A DNA stretch of 23,433 nt from assembly GCA_030824805.1 (NCBI GenBank), contig JAPJRC010000034.1, positions 1-23,433 of the forward strand, written 5' to 3'. The position numbers were made by a program, and so were the translations under genes. The stretch comes from Micavibrio sp. (lineage in GTDB: Bacteria > Pseudomonadota > Alphaproteobacteria > Micavibrionales > Micavibrionaceae). Under the pieces are notes generated by a model that saw only the letters and a list, made by a program, of their open reading frames with translations, did no database searches and had not been told where the DNA came from. Every line of letters begins with the position of its first letter. The stretch's first letter is position 1. Positions 1-8,277 of the stretch are shown piece after piece.

Positions 1-2239
1 TGTTGTCATTTACGCCAAGAGCCTGCAACGAGAACCATTTATCAATTACGAGCGGGTAATCTTTGAATTTCTGATAGAAATCCTTGAATACTTCTTGTTT
101 GTATTCGCCCTCATGATCCGTGAGCACAGACAAAGCAGCGACGCGGTCGGTCATATTGGATGACTTTTTATATTGTTCCGCTGCAAGGGCGGGATCATCC
201 AGATAAGACAGCATTGTGTTTTTAAGCGAACGCTTGGCCATGGCATCCGGCGAAATGCTGTATGGGCCTGTTTCCATGTTGGCTTTATACACCGACATGA
301 TTTTATCGCTGCAGCGTTCTACGAATTGCTCCCTGATAGTTTCCCGGGCCTTATAAATCGCATCCGGGTCAACTTCATCGCGTGTTTGCGCAATGATCTG
401 GATTTCCGGCAGGCTCAAGGCGCGCGCTATCAGGGCCTTGTCTTCTTTGCCCTGAACCGCGAGATCAAGCAGACTTTCCAGAGAGTCCAGCAAGCCTTCA
501 TCCATTTCGCCGGTATCGATCAATCTGTTGATTGCACGAAGAGCATAAGTTTGCCCTGCTTCCCATTTGTTAAATCCATCAGAGTCGTGGACCATAAGGA
601 ACCGCAGATCTTCATCGGTAAGATCGGTTGTGAGTTTTACCGGTGCGGAAAAGCCGCGAAGGATAGAAGGCACGGGACGCACGCCAATGTTTTTGAAGAC
701 AAAGCTTTGCTCCGGCTCTTTAAGATCAAGCACCTGCGTTCCGATCATATCGTCACCATTCGGGCCGACAAGGCCCACAGCAACAGGTATGTGCATAGGC
801 TTCTTATCCGCCTGACCCGGCGTTTCGGGCACGTATTGGCGCAGTGTAAGCGTAAAGGTTTTGTCTGTTTCGTTGTATTCGCTTCGGGCTTCCACTTCCG
901 GTGTCCCAGCTTGGGAATACCACAGTTTAAACTGTGACAGATCCATACCGGATGCATCTTCCATGCACTTCGCCCAGTCCTCAGTGGTAACGGCCTGGCC
1001 ATCGAAGCGATCGAAATAAAGGTCCGTCGCCTTGCGGTATGTTTTCGGCGAAAGCAGGGTATGGAACATGCGGATAACCTCCGCGCCTTTTTCGTACACG
1101 GTCATCGTATAGAAATTGTTGATCTCTATGTAATTATCCGGGCGAATGGGGTGGGACAGGGGACCGGCATCTTCCGGGAACTGCATTTTGCGGAGATGTT
1201 GTACGTCATCAATGCGCTGTAAGCCACGTGAATTCATATCGGCAGAGAATTCCTGATCACGGAAAACCGTCAGGCCCTCTTTCAAAGAAAGCTGGAACCA
1301 GTCGCGGCAGGTGACACGGTTGCCCGTCCAGTTGTGAAAATATTCATGCGCGATAACGCTTTCTACGCGCAGAAAGTCTCCATCGGTAGCCGTTTCGGGA
1401 TGAGCGAGCACGAGTGCGGTGTTAAAAATATTCAGAGAAGTGTTCTCCATCGCACCCATGTTGAAATCCGACACCGCGACAATATTGAATATATTGTACT
1501 GGTATTCACGGCCGTAAACATCTTCATCCCATTTCATGGATTTTATGAGGGATGTCATAGCATGGGCGCATTGGCCTTCGTCACCCTTGCGGACATAGAT
1601 ATATAAATCAACCTTGTTACCCGTACGCGTTGTGAAAGTGTCATGGACATGTTCGAGATCGCCCGCCACCAAAGCGAAGAGGTAACAGGGCTTCGGCGTA
1701 GGATCGTTCCATACGGTGAAGTGGCGACCGTTCCCAAGGCTGCCTTTTTCCTGCAAATTGCCATTAGACAATAACACAGGGCATTTCTTTTCATCCGCCT
1801 CCACACGCACCGTGAACGTCGCCATCACATCCGGACGATCTGGATAATAGGTGATAGTCCGGAAACCTTCCGCTTCGCATTGGGTGCAGTATGCGCTGCC
1901 GGAAAAATACAAACCTTCGAGCCTTGTGTTTTTCTCCGGCTCTATTTCGGTGACAACTTCCAGCGTGAATTTTTCTTTATCCGGCGTGGTTATATTGATG
2001 CCGTTGCTCAGAACTTCCGGCTCAACTTTCTGGCCATCCAACATAACGGAGACAAGCTTTAGATACTCGCCGTTGAGGAACAGCTTTTCATGCCCCTTAT
2101 GATTTCTTATAAACTGTGTTTTGGCATGAACTATGGTTTTTCTATCGAAGATCTCAAACCGCAGGTCGATATGCTCCACCTTGTACGCTGGGGGCGTATA
2201 GTCTTTAAGGTAGATTGTTTTCGGTGTTTCGGTGCGCAT
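1..2239 (-). CDS. pepN: Aminopeptidase N (M1 family), C-terminus cut off by window edge
   Basis: Zinc metallo-aminopeptidase that removes N-terminal residues from peptides in the cytoplasm. The reading frame is open from the ATG at 2239 to base 1, giving 746 codons. The family is about 870-880 residues, so roughly 130 C-terminal residues lie outside. I see the substrate-binding GAMEN motif (residues 262-266) and the zinc site HEYFH (H298, H302) with the third ligand E321 in LKEG, followed by the bacterial PepN-type N-T-G-N-R-V-T-C-R-D-W context. These positions are offset by one from the E. coli enzyme as I remember it. An AAGGA ribosome-binding site lies about a dozen bases upstream of the ATG. 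It is divergent from the DUF2798 gene, with about 96 bp shared between them. No frameshift seen. Confidence 0.96.
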   Translation of the reverse strand, partial: MRTETPKTIYLKDYTPPAYKVEHIDLRFEIFDRKTIVHAKTQFIRNHKGHEKLFLNGEYLKLVSVMLDGQKVEPEVLSNGINITTPDKEKFTLEVVTEIEPEKNTRLEGLYFSGSAYCTQCEAEGFRTITYYPDRPDVMATFTVRVEADEKKCPVLLSNGNLQEKGSLGNGRHFTVWNDPTPKPCYLFALVAGDLEHVHDTFTTRTGNKVDLYIYVRKGDEGQCAHAMTSLIKSMKWDEDVYGREYQYNIFNIVAVSDFNMGAMENTSLNIFNTALVLAHPETATDGDFLRVESVIAHEYFHNWTGNRVTCRDWFQLSLKEGLTVFRDQEFSADMNSRGLQRIDDVQHLRKMQFPEDAGPLSHPIRPDNYIEINNFYTMTVYEKGAEVIRMFHTLLSPKTYRKATDLYFDRFDGQAVTTEDWAKCMEDASGMDLSQFKLWYSQAGTPEVEARSEYNETDKTFTLTLRQYVPETPGQADKKPMHIPVAVGLVGPNGDDMIGTQVLDLKEPEQSFVFKNIGVRPVPSILRGFSAPVKLTTDLTDEDLRFLMVHDSDGFNKWEAGQTYALRAINRLIDTGEMDEGLLDSLESLLDLAVQGKEDKALIARALSLPEIQIIAQTRDEVDPDAIYKARETIREQFVERCSDKIMSVYKANMETGPYSISPDAMAKRSLKNTMLSYLDDPALAAEQYKKSSNMTDRVAALSVLTDHEGEYKQEVFKDFYQKFKDYPLVIDKWFSLQALGVNDN

Positions 2240-2335
2240 ATCGAATAAATCCTTTTTGAAAACTCTTGAATTTTCGGAAGCTAGAGAATAACTCATTCCC
2301 CATCGAAAACGATTATATTTTAAATAGAATTCTTC

Positions 2336-2587
2336 ATGGCCATGTTATTTCGTAAATTACCCGCGCGCAGCCTGTCATACGTTCTGCCGCTAATCATTTC
2401 TATTATGATGTCGTGCGTAGTATCTGGGGTTGCCACGCTGCGGAGCATAGGTTTTAGGGAGGACTTTTTCCATGTCTGGCTGACCGCATGGCCGGTTTCC
2501 TGGATAGTCGCCTATCCGGTATTGATGCTGGTGCTACCGCTTGCAAAACGTATAGCGTTTATGATTGTAGAAAAAGAACCCGCTTAG
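2336..2587 (+). CDS. DUF2798 family small membrane protein
   Basis: 83-residue protein with two predicted membrane helices (about residues 12-36 and 48-73). The first contains the S-x-V-V-S-G-V-x-T-L-R pattern and the second the W-x-x-x-W-x-x-A-Y-P-V pattern that I associate with DUF2798. The biochemical role is unknown; it is probably an inner-membrane protein. It starts at ATG 2336, with a possible alternative ATG at 2342; neither has a strong ribosome-binding site. Its stop codon overlaps the convergent proB stop, so the two genes abut tail to tail with no room for a terminator. It is divergent from pepN. Confidence 0.8.
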   Translation: MAMLFRKLPARSLSYVLPLIISIMMSCVVSGVATLRSIGFREDFFHVWLTAWPVSWIVAYPVLMLVLPLAKRIAFMIVEKEPA

Positions 2588-3717
2588 GATAAAACCATAT
2601 CATCGCGGTGAATTAGTTCATCGCCGCGTGAATAGCCCAATATCTGTGAAATTTCCGAGCTTTTTTTGCCCGCTATAAGACTGGTATTTTCGCTATTATA
2701 TGCGCAGATTCCAATGCCCAGCTTTTTACCGGCCATATCGTAAATGCTAATGGCATCCCCTCTATCGAACACACCTTCGACCTTTTTGACACCGGCGGGT
2801 AAAAGGCTTTTGCCTGAGAGCAAGGCGTTGCAGGCACCATCGTCCAAGGTAATCGTGCCTTTAGGCTTAACATGTGCCAGTATCCATTTTTGCCGGGCAG
2901 AGCGGGGTTGAACAGATGCCAGAAACACCGTCGCGCGGGCGGAACCCGTAATAACATTTTGTAAAGCGTGGCTATCCGAGCCTTTCGCGATAATCATGTG
3001 CACACCGGATTCCGTTGCAATGCGGGCTGCTTCAATTTTACTTTTCATGCCTCCTGTAGAAACGCCGGCCAATGCATCACCAGCCATAGCCGCGTGGTCC
3101 GCGGAGAGTTTTTCCACCAACGGAATATGCGTTGCGCTTTCATCAATGCGTGGATCCGCCGTATAAAGCCCATCAGTGGTGGATAATTGTATTACGAGAT
3201 CGGCGCCAATCATTTGTGCCACACGAGACGCCAGCCGATCATTGTCTCCGAAACGGATTTCCGCTGTCGACACGGTGTCGTTTTCATTGATGACAGGGAT
3301 CAAGCCATTCTCAAGCAACGCATGGATCGTCGCACGCGCGTTTAAATGTGAGCGGCGATTCTCGGTATCCGTCGGCGTCAAAAGGATTTGCGCGGCTGTA
3401 ACGCCATGTGGTGCGAACACTTCGATGTAGGCCTGCATAAGCGCTGTTTGGCCAACTGCGGCGGCACCTTGCTTCAATTCTAAAGGGATAGAGGAAGAGG
3501 CGGTGTTGTGGTCCAGGCCCATGGCCTTGCGCCCCAAAGCTATCGAACCGCTGGTAACAATCAGAACAGATTTGCCTTGTTTCTTGAGGGCTATAACGTC
3601 TTCGGCCAGCGCGAACAGCCAATCTTTGCGGACGCCTCTGTTGCCGTCGACGAGCAAGGCAGAGCCGATCTTTATTATAATGGTTCTAGATAAGGCGATC
3701 AGGTCTTTGGGAATCAT
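2584..3717 (-). CDS. proB: Glutamate 5-kinase (ProB) with PUA domain
   Basis: Phosphorylates L-glutamate to gamma-glutamyl phosphate, the first step of proline synthesis. The 377-residue length fits the two-domain form. An amino-acid-kinase domain runs from about residue 8 to 250 (SGSIALGRKAMG early, then NENDTVS and FGDNDRLASRVA, then the GTGGM-like STGGMKSKIEAA segment). A PUA domain covers about 275-360 (LLPAGVKKVEG, FDRGDAI). The ATG overlaps the obgE stop in an ATGA, so translation is probably coupled to obgE. proA is not adjacent downstream here; the next gene is convergent. Confidence 0.97.
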   Translation of the reverse strand: MIPKDLIALSRTIIIKIGSALLVDGNRGVRKDWLFALAEDVIALKKQGKSVLIVTSGSIALGRKAMGLDHNTASSSIPLELKQGAAAVGQTALMQAYIEVFAPHGVTAAQILLTPTDTENRRSHLNARATIHALLENGLIPVINENDTVSTAEIRFGDNDRLASRVAQMIGADLVIQLSTTDGLYTADPRIDESATHIPLVEKLSADHAAMAGDALAGVSTGGMKSKIEAARIATESGVHMIIAKGSDSHALQNVITGSARATVFLASVQPRSARQKWILAHVKPKGTITLDDGACNALLSGKSLLPAGVKKVEGVFDRGDAISIYDMAGKKLGIGICAYNSENTSLIAGKKSSEISQILGYSRGDELIHRDDMVLS

Positions 3718-4730
3718 TCTTCCTCATCCAGAGTGCCTGCACGGGTCCTTTGAATGATATCGTTGATGGCAAAAAGCACCTTGCTTACGCCGTCTTTCGA
3801 TACGCCGGAAATGATCATAGGCGTTATACCCGTGTGCTGTTCAAACTCCTTCGCTACGTCGAGCGAAAGCTCTTCACCGAGCGCGTCGGCCTTGTTGAGT
3901 GCGACAATTTCAGGCTTTTCGGCAATGCCGTTGCCGTATTGCTCAAGTTCATTGCGAACCATCTCATAAGCGTTCCAAGGATTATCCTGTGTGATGTCGA
4001 TCAGGTGCAGCAGAACAGCGGTGCGTTCGACATGTCCGAGGAAGCGGTCACCAAGCCCATGCCCTTCGGATGCGCCCTCGATCAATCCAGGAATGTCCGC
4101 AAGCACGAATTCTTTATCGCCGGCTTTAACAACGCCGAGATTGGGATGCAACGTGGTAAAGGGATAATCGGCAATTTTCGGCTTTGCGGCCGTGCATGCA
4201 GCAAGGAAGGTAGACTTTCCTGCGTTTGGCATTCCCACAAGACCGGCATCCGCAATTAGCTTCAGCCGCAGCCAGATGCCGCGCTCCTGACCGGGCCAGC
4301 CCGGCGTCTTTTTGCGCGGTGCCTGGTTTGTAGAAGATTTATAGTGCGCGTTACCGAAACCGCCGTCGCCGCCTTTGAGAAAGAGCACGGTCTGGCCCGG
4401 CTCGGTCATGTCGATCAAAACGGTTTCCTGGTCTTCATCGAGAATCTCTGTGCCCACAGGAACGCGGATAATAATATCTTCGCCATCGGCGCCGCTGCGC
4501 ATTTCACCGGCACCGTTGTCACCGCCGCGCGCGCGGAAGTGCTGCGCGTAACGGAAATCAATAAGTGTGTTTAGCTCTTTAACGGCCGTAAAAATAACGT
4601 CGCCGCCACGGCCACCGTTGCCGCCGTCGGGCCCGCCATGCTCGATAAATTTCTCGCGGCGGAATGAGATACAGCCTGGACCACCGTCACCGCTTTTGAC
4701 GTATATTTTCGCCTGATCAAGAAATTTCAT
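3714..4730 (-). CDS. obgE: Obg/CgtA GTPase
   Basis: Essential ribosome-associated GTPase acting in 50S assembly and stress signalling. The 338 residues comprise the glycine-rich Obg fold (about residues 1-158, with many GGxGG turns) and the G domain: P-loop GMPNAGKST at 166-174, DIPG at 212-215 and NKAD near 285. The short acidic C-terminus ends in EEE. It lies downstream of rplU-rpmA, the usual bacterial arrangement, and overlaps proB by 4 nt. The start at 4730 has an AAGG about 10 nt upstream. A hairpin terminator lies just upstream, so obgE expression probably depends on read-through or its own promoter. Confidence 0.97.
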   Translation of the reverse strand: MKFLDQAKIYVKSGDGGPGCISFRREKFIEHGGPDGGNGGRGGDVIFTAVKELNTLIDFRYAQHFRARGGDNGAGEMRSGADGEDIIIRVPVGTEILDEDQETVLIDMTEPGQTVLFLKGGDGGFGNAHYKSSTNQAPRKKTPGWPGQERGIWLRLKLIADAGLVGMPNAGKSTFLAACTAAKPKIADYPFTTLHPNLGVVKAGDKEFVLADIPGLIEGASEGHGLGDRFLGHVERTAVLLHLIDITQDNPWNAYEMVRNELEQYGNGIAEKPEIVALNKADALGEELSLDVAKEFEQHTGITPMIISGVSKDGVSKVLFAINDIIQRTRAGTLDEEE

Positions 4731-4746
4731 AGGGAAGGAGCCTTAA

Positions 4747-4783
4747 AGAAAAATCGGATGACCGTTTCCGATCATCCGATTTG
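4747..4783 (-). terminator. Hairpin terminator/attenuator between rpmA and obgE
   Basis: Perfect 11-bp inverted repeat, AAATCGGATGA (4751-4761) and TCATCCGATTT (4772-4782), with a 10-nt loop. Read on the minus strand it ends in a T-rich run (TTTTTCTTT), as expected of an intrinsic terminator after rpmA. The plus strand also has a T run after it. Because obgE and proB continue in the same direction, it more likely sets the ratio of ribosomal protein to GTPase than fully stopping transcription. Confidence 0.75.
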
Positions 4784-4803
4784 AATTTTTTTCCGATGAC
4801 CGA

Positions 4804-5085
4804 TTACTCGGCTGCTTGCGGCTGTGCGTCGTTCGCTGGAACGATGTTTACAACCGGTTTGCCGCCACGGCCTTTGGTGAACAGAACACGGCCATCGACG
4901 AGGGCGAAGATCGTGTGATCGGTACCCATGCCGGCATTTTTGCCTGTGTTGTATTTCGTGCCGCGCTGGCGAACGATGATGTTGCCGGCGAGAACTATCT
5001 CACCACCATAGCGTTTTACGCCAAGGCGACGACCTGCTGAATCGCGTCCGTTTCTCGAGCTACCGCCTGCTTTTTTATGTGCCAT
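4804..5085 (-). CDS. rpmA: 50S ribosomal protein L27
   Basis: 93-residue L27. The N-terminus MAHKKAGGSSRNGRDSAGRR is the typical sequence that reaches the peptidyl-transferase centre; the conserved core GTKYNTGKNAGMGTDHTIF follows. The N-terminus starts directly with MAHKKA, so it lacks the cleaved leader found in some Firmicutes. A good ribosome-binding site (GGAGG) lies upstream of ATG 5085. It is co-transcribed with rplU. Confidence 0.98.
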   Translation of the reverse strand: MAHKKAGGSSRNGRDSAGRRLGVKRYGGEIVLAGNIIVRQRGTKYNTGKNAGMGTDHTIFALVDGRVLFTKGRGGKPVVNIVPANDAQPQAAE

Positions 5086-5135
5086 ACTTCAAATCCTCCA
5101 GATTATCTTTTTGTGCCGTGAGTAACGTGCAAACC

Positions 5136-5447
5136 TTATGCCGCTTTGATGTCCGTGATCTCGAGGACCGTCTTGTTCTGACGGTGACCTGCGGTACGGC
5201 GATAGTTCTGGCGGCGTTTCTTCTTGAATACCAGAATCTTGTCGTTGCGGATATGGGAAACGACTTTCGCGCTGACTTTTGCACCGGAAACGTCTTTGCC
5301 AAGGGCCAGTTTCGAGCCATCAGCCGAGAAGGCGAGGATCTCGAGATCTACATTTTTGCCTTCTTCTACGTCGAGGAGTTCGACCTCGATCGTGTCATTC
5401 TTGGCTACGCGGTACTGTTTTCCGCCGGTGCGTACAACTGCAAACAT
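5136..5447 (-). CDS. rplU: 50S ribosomal protein L21
   Basis: 103-residue L21, first gene of the rplU-rpmA-(obgE-proB) transcript. The N-terminus MFAVVRTGGKQYRV and the C-terminal segment K-R-R-Q-N-Y-R-R-T-A-G-H-R-Q are diagnostic. An AGGA ribosome-binding site lies about 8 nt before ATG 5447. A consensus promoter is seen 80-110 bp upstream. The leader contains the perfect 12-bp palindrome TTATTCGAATAA (5485-5496), whose role is unknown. Confidence 0.98.
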   Translation of the reverse strand: MFAVVRTGGKQYRVAKNDTIEVELLDVEEGKNVDLEILAFSADGSKLALGKDVSGAKVSAKVVSHIRNDKILVFKKKRRQNYRRTAGHRQNKTVLEITDIKAA

Positions 5448-5526
5448 TGTTCAATCCTGATATTTTTATAGTTATTTCAAGGGCTTATTCGAATAAATTC
5501 AGACGCCCAAATTCCTGAGTCCGCGT

Positions 5527-5554
5527 ACTATACTCAATTATTCAGGGGTGTCAA
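5527..5554 (-). promoter_or_regulatory. Sigma-70-type promoter of rplU-rpmA
   Basis: On the minus strand a perfect -35 TTGACA (5554-5549) is followed after 16 bp by TATAGT (5532-5527), a near-consensus -10. Transcription would start near 5520, giving a leader of about 70 nt before rplU. Confidence 0.8.
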
Positions 5555-5733
5555 GAAAATCGGCCGGAACTTAAGCTTGTTTAGCCAAGGCAGGTAATTG
5601 TTCTTTCGCAAGTAAATATGATTGGGGCACAAAAATCGCTTTTACCATAGCCCGTGTTATCTGTAGAAAATATGTAAGCCAGAATTCAAGACCCCATCAT
5701 CAGCAGCAAAAGCAAACCGGACTAGAGAATATT

Positions 5734-6759
5734 ATGTCGCGTATCTTTATTACAGGATCAGCCGGTTTTATCGGCTTTCATCTTACCAAGCGTCTTTGTG
5801 AAGAGGGCAATGAAGTATTCTCTGTAGATTGTGTTAACGATTACTATGACCCGGCGTTAAAAGAATCACGTCTTGAAAAACTTAATCATCCCAATCATCG
5901 CTTTCAACGGGTTGCCCTGGAAGACGGAGAGGCAATCGATAAGATATTCCAGGAGTTTAAGCCATCCATAGTGGTTAATCTCGCCGCTCAAGCGGGCGTG
6001 CGCTATTCTATGAGCAATCCACACGCTTATCTTCCTAGCAACATAACGGGCTTTTTAAACATTCTGGAATGTTGCAGGAACCATAATGTTGAACATCTGC
6101 TTTATGCGTCATCGAGTTCCGTATACGGAGCAAACCAAAGCTATCCATATTCAGTCAATGACAATGTGGATCACCCATTGAGCCTGTACGCTGCAACGAA
6201 AAAGGCAAACGAACTTATGGCGCATACATATGCGCACCTTTATGGGATCCCATGCACGGGGCTACGATTTTTTACTGTCTACGGTCCATGGGGCAGGCCT
6301 GACATGGCATATTATAAGTTCATTAAAAACATCTACGAGGGTAAGCCAATCGATATTTATAATTTTGGCAATATGAAACGTGATTTTACTTATATAGACG
6401 ACATCATAGAAAGCATTGTCCGTCTGTGCAAAATCACCCCGAAGCCAAACCCGCAGTGGGACCCTTCAAAGCCTGATCCGGCAACCAGCAGCGCGCCTTA
6501 TAGAATATACAATATCGGTAATGGCAATCCTGTCGATCTGATGGAAATGATAAATATCATTGAACAGGAAACAGGTATAAAAGCTCAAAAAAATCTATTA
6601 CCCATGCAGCCTGGGGAAGTAACGGAAACATATGCCGATACAAAATCTTTAGAATTGGAAACAGGGTTTAAACCTAATACCCCCCTGCGTAGCGGTATAG
6701 GGAACTTTGTCAGATGGTATAAGGAATATTATAATATCGGCAACGGCCCATCTGATTAA
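5734..6759 (+). CDS. NAD-dependent epimerase, UDP-glucuronate 4-epimerase-like
   Basis: 341-residue extended short-chain dehydrogenase. It has the NAD-binding GSAGFIG (G8, G11, G14), an acidic D32 after beta-2, the active-site serines in YASSSSVYG (124-132), and the catalytic pair Y152/K156 in YAATK. The residues MSNPHAYLPSNITG and FFTVYGPWGRPDMAYYKF are typical of the UDP-glucuronate 4-epimerase group (capsule/LPS galacturonate supply) rather than GalE. UDP-GlcA to UDP-GalA conversion is therefore the best guess. It is a lone gene between oppositely oriented neighbours; no other polysaccharide gene is in view. The ribosome-binding site before ATG 5734 is weak (AGAGA). Confidence 0.9.
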   Translation: MSRIFITGSAGFIGFHLTKRLCEEGNEVFSVDCVNDYYDPALKESRLEKLNHPNHRFQRVALEDGEAIDKIFQEFKPSIVVNLAAQAGVRYSMSNPHAYLPSNITGFLNILECCRNHNVEHLLYASSSSVYGANQSYPYSVNDNVDHPLSLYAATKKANELMAHTYAHLYGIPCTGLRFFTVYGPWGRPDMAYYKFIKNIYEGKPIDIYNFGNMKRDFTYIDDIIESIVRLCKITPKPNPQWDPSKPDPATSSAPYRIYNIGNGNPVDLMEMINIIEQETGIKAQKNLLPMQPGEVTETYADTKSLELETGFKPNTPLRSGIGNFVRWYKEYYNIGNGPSD

Positions 6760-6776
6760 AATTTAAGGCCACTATA

Positions 6777-7286
6777 CTAGGACCGAACAAGCCCCCACGG
6801 CTTTACCTGCCAAACCGTCGTTACCGAGGCAATAAGCAATCTGTCTTTGTCGTATATATCCGTTACGACATCGATTTTAGGGATTTCGCCACGCTCCAGA
6901 TCAGCGTGCATTGCGGCGATCTTTTCCGGAGGTATGATTGCCTCGCCGATCACATCGCCACGAGCCTGTTTATGGTAGGTAGCGCGAACCTCCGACATTA
7001 AGGGCCTAAAACCTCCGAATGGGAAATTGCGGATAATAATAAGCCCTGCGCATGTCTCGCCAAGAGTAAATAAGGCGCCCGCATGTATGGTAGCCACATG
7101 GTTTCGTACGGAACGCCTGCGTTTTACCAATATCTTGCATACATTGTCATTCCACTCCGTCATTTTCGCGCCAAGATGCGCGTTGAAGGGTGAAAGAAGG
7201 GATAGAAAATGCATGGCCACAAAATGCGCCAACCTAGGCGATCTTTGTTCCAGCGAAACTATCGCGCGAAAAGGATCAAAGCGCAT
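6777..7286 (-). CDS. DUF4442 hotdog-fold protein (thioesterase-like)
   Basis: 169-residue protein with the HAGALFTLGETCAG segment (residues 68-81), the central-helix signature of hotdog-fold proteins of the DUF4442/PaaI-like type. A long strand region and a conserved W near the C-terminus follow. Acyl-CoA thioester hydrolysis or binding is inferred from the fold only; the substrate is unknown. Its start lies 11 nt inside the end of the upstream nitronate-monooxygenase-like gene, which implies translational coupling. It is the last gene of the dctA cluster. Confidence 0.8.
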   Translation of the reverse strand: MRFDPFRAIVSLEQRSPRLAHFVAMHFLSLLSPFNAHLGAKMTEWNDNVCKILVKRRRSVRNHVATIHAGALFTLGETCAGLIIIRNFPFGGFRPLMSEVRATYHKQARGDVIGEAIIPPEKIAAMHADLERGEIPKIDVVTDIYDKDRLLIASVTTVWQVKPWGLVRS

Positions 7287-8256
7287 TGCGAGCCTCCCAA
7301 TATTCCGCGGCCAGTCTTTGCATTATCTCTGCCGTAGGGGCGATATCGTGGATCAATCCAACGCCCTGACCGGCGCTCCAGACGGTTTTCCACGTAACTT
7401 GCTGTGCTGCGTTTTCCAAAGATTTTGTGCCGCGAATATAGCGCAAAAGCTTTATATATTTTGCAGTGGCTGGATATTTTCGAAGCTGCGCTTCCCACCA
7501 CGGTAACTCATACCCCATTTTTTGTATGAAAGGCGTATTAATAACAGCCGCAGGCGTTCCGGAAATGCGCTTTGTAAGCACAATATCTTCAGGTGCAGAT
7601 CTTACCACAGCATCCTTATAATCCGAAGAAACCGCCGCCTCAGTGGTGGCAATAAAGCGTGTTCCAATTTGCACGGCGTCAGCACCTAAAACGAGAGCCG
7701 CCAGAATTTGCTTTCCTGTGGCAATACCGCCGGCCGCGACCACAGGCACTTTTAGATGTTCTTTTAAATGGGGGATAAGAACCATAGGGGATAAGGGACC
7801 GGCATGCCCACCGGCGCCACTGGAAACAGCAATGACACCATCAGCGCCTTGAGCCTCAACTTTTTGCGCATACCGCAAATCAACAACGTCACAAAAAACC
7901 TTGCCGCCATAAGCATGCACAGTCTCTATAACTTGCTTGGGGTTTCCAAGAGAGGTAATAACCAAAGGGACTTTGTGTTTGGCTATAGTCTCAAGATCAC
8001 GTTCCATGCGCAGGTTGCTTTTGTTCACAATCAAATTTATTCCGTACGGCCTGTTTGTCGCTCCGCGAATTTTCTCCAACGCACTATCGAATTGTTCGGT
8101 GGTGCGCCAATTCAGGGAAGGCGCAGCGCCAAGCCCGCCGGCATTGGAGGCCTCGCTAACCATAGCCTCATTGCTCACAAGAAACATGGGGGCAGCAATA
8201 ATAGGAAAATCGCACCCCATCATGTCAGTGAATTTTGTCCGGATAGGTTGATTCAT
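7276..8256 (-). CDS. Nitronate monooxygenase / 2-nitropropane dioxygenase-family flavoprotein
   Basis: 326-residue FMN-dependent TIM-barrel protein. It shows the N-terminal P-I-I-A-A-P-M-F motif (residues 18-25), SNAGGLGAAPSL (38-48), GGHAGP with the likely catalytic H151, the phosphate-binding GGIATG (176-181), and GADAVQIGTRF (191-201). Family members oxidise alkyl nitronates, and related FabK proteins reduce enoyl-ACP; the sequence alone does not settle the substrate. It starts 21 bp after dctA with an AAGGA ribosome-binding site and overlaps the DUF4442 gene downstream. The pairing with a hotdog thioesterase-like protein suggests acyl-chain metabolism rather than nitronate detoxification, but that is inference. 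Confidence 0.9.
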   Translation of the reverse strand: MNQPIRTKFTDMMGCDFPIIAAPMFLVSNEAMVSEASNAGGLGAAPSLNWRTTEQFDSALEKIRGATNRPYGINLIVNKSNLRMERDLETIAKHKVPLVITSLGNPKQVIETVHAYGGKVFCDVVDLRYAQKVEAQGADGVIAVSSGAGGHAGPLSPMVLIPHLKEHLKVPVVAAGGIATGKQILAALVLGADAVQIGTRFIATTEAAVSSDYKDAVVRSAPEDIVLTKRISGTPAAVINTPFIQKMGYELPWWEAQLRKYPATAKYIKLLRYIRGTKSLENAAQQVTWKTVWSAGQGVGLIHDIAPTAEIMQRLAAEYWEARNAL

Positions 8257-8277
8257 TTTACAATTCCTTCAACGGCG

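Noticed and set aside
173..937. Long plus-strand open frame (254 codons)
   Set aside because: It is antisense to pepN, whose frame carries all family motifs.
3750..4259. Plus-strand open frame of 169 codons
   Set aside because: Antisense to obgE, which is unmistakable.
5566..5570. A fourth intergenic GGAAC, facing the epimerase gene
   Set aside because: No TT at 18-19 bp downstream and far from the start codon.
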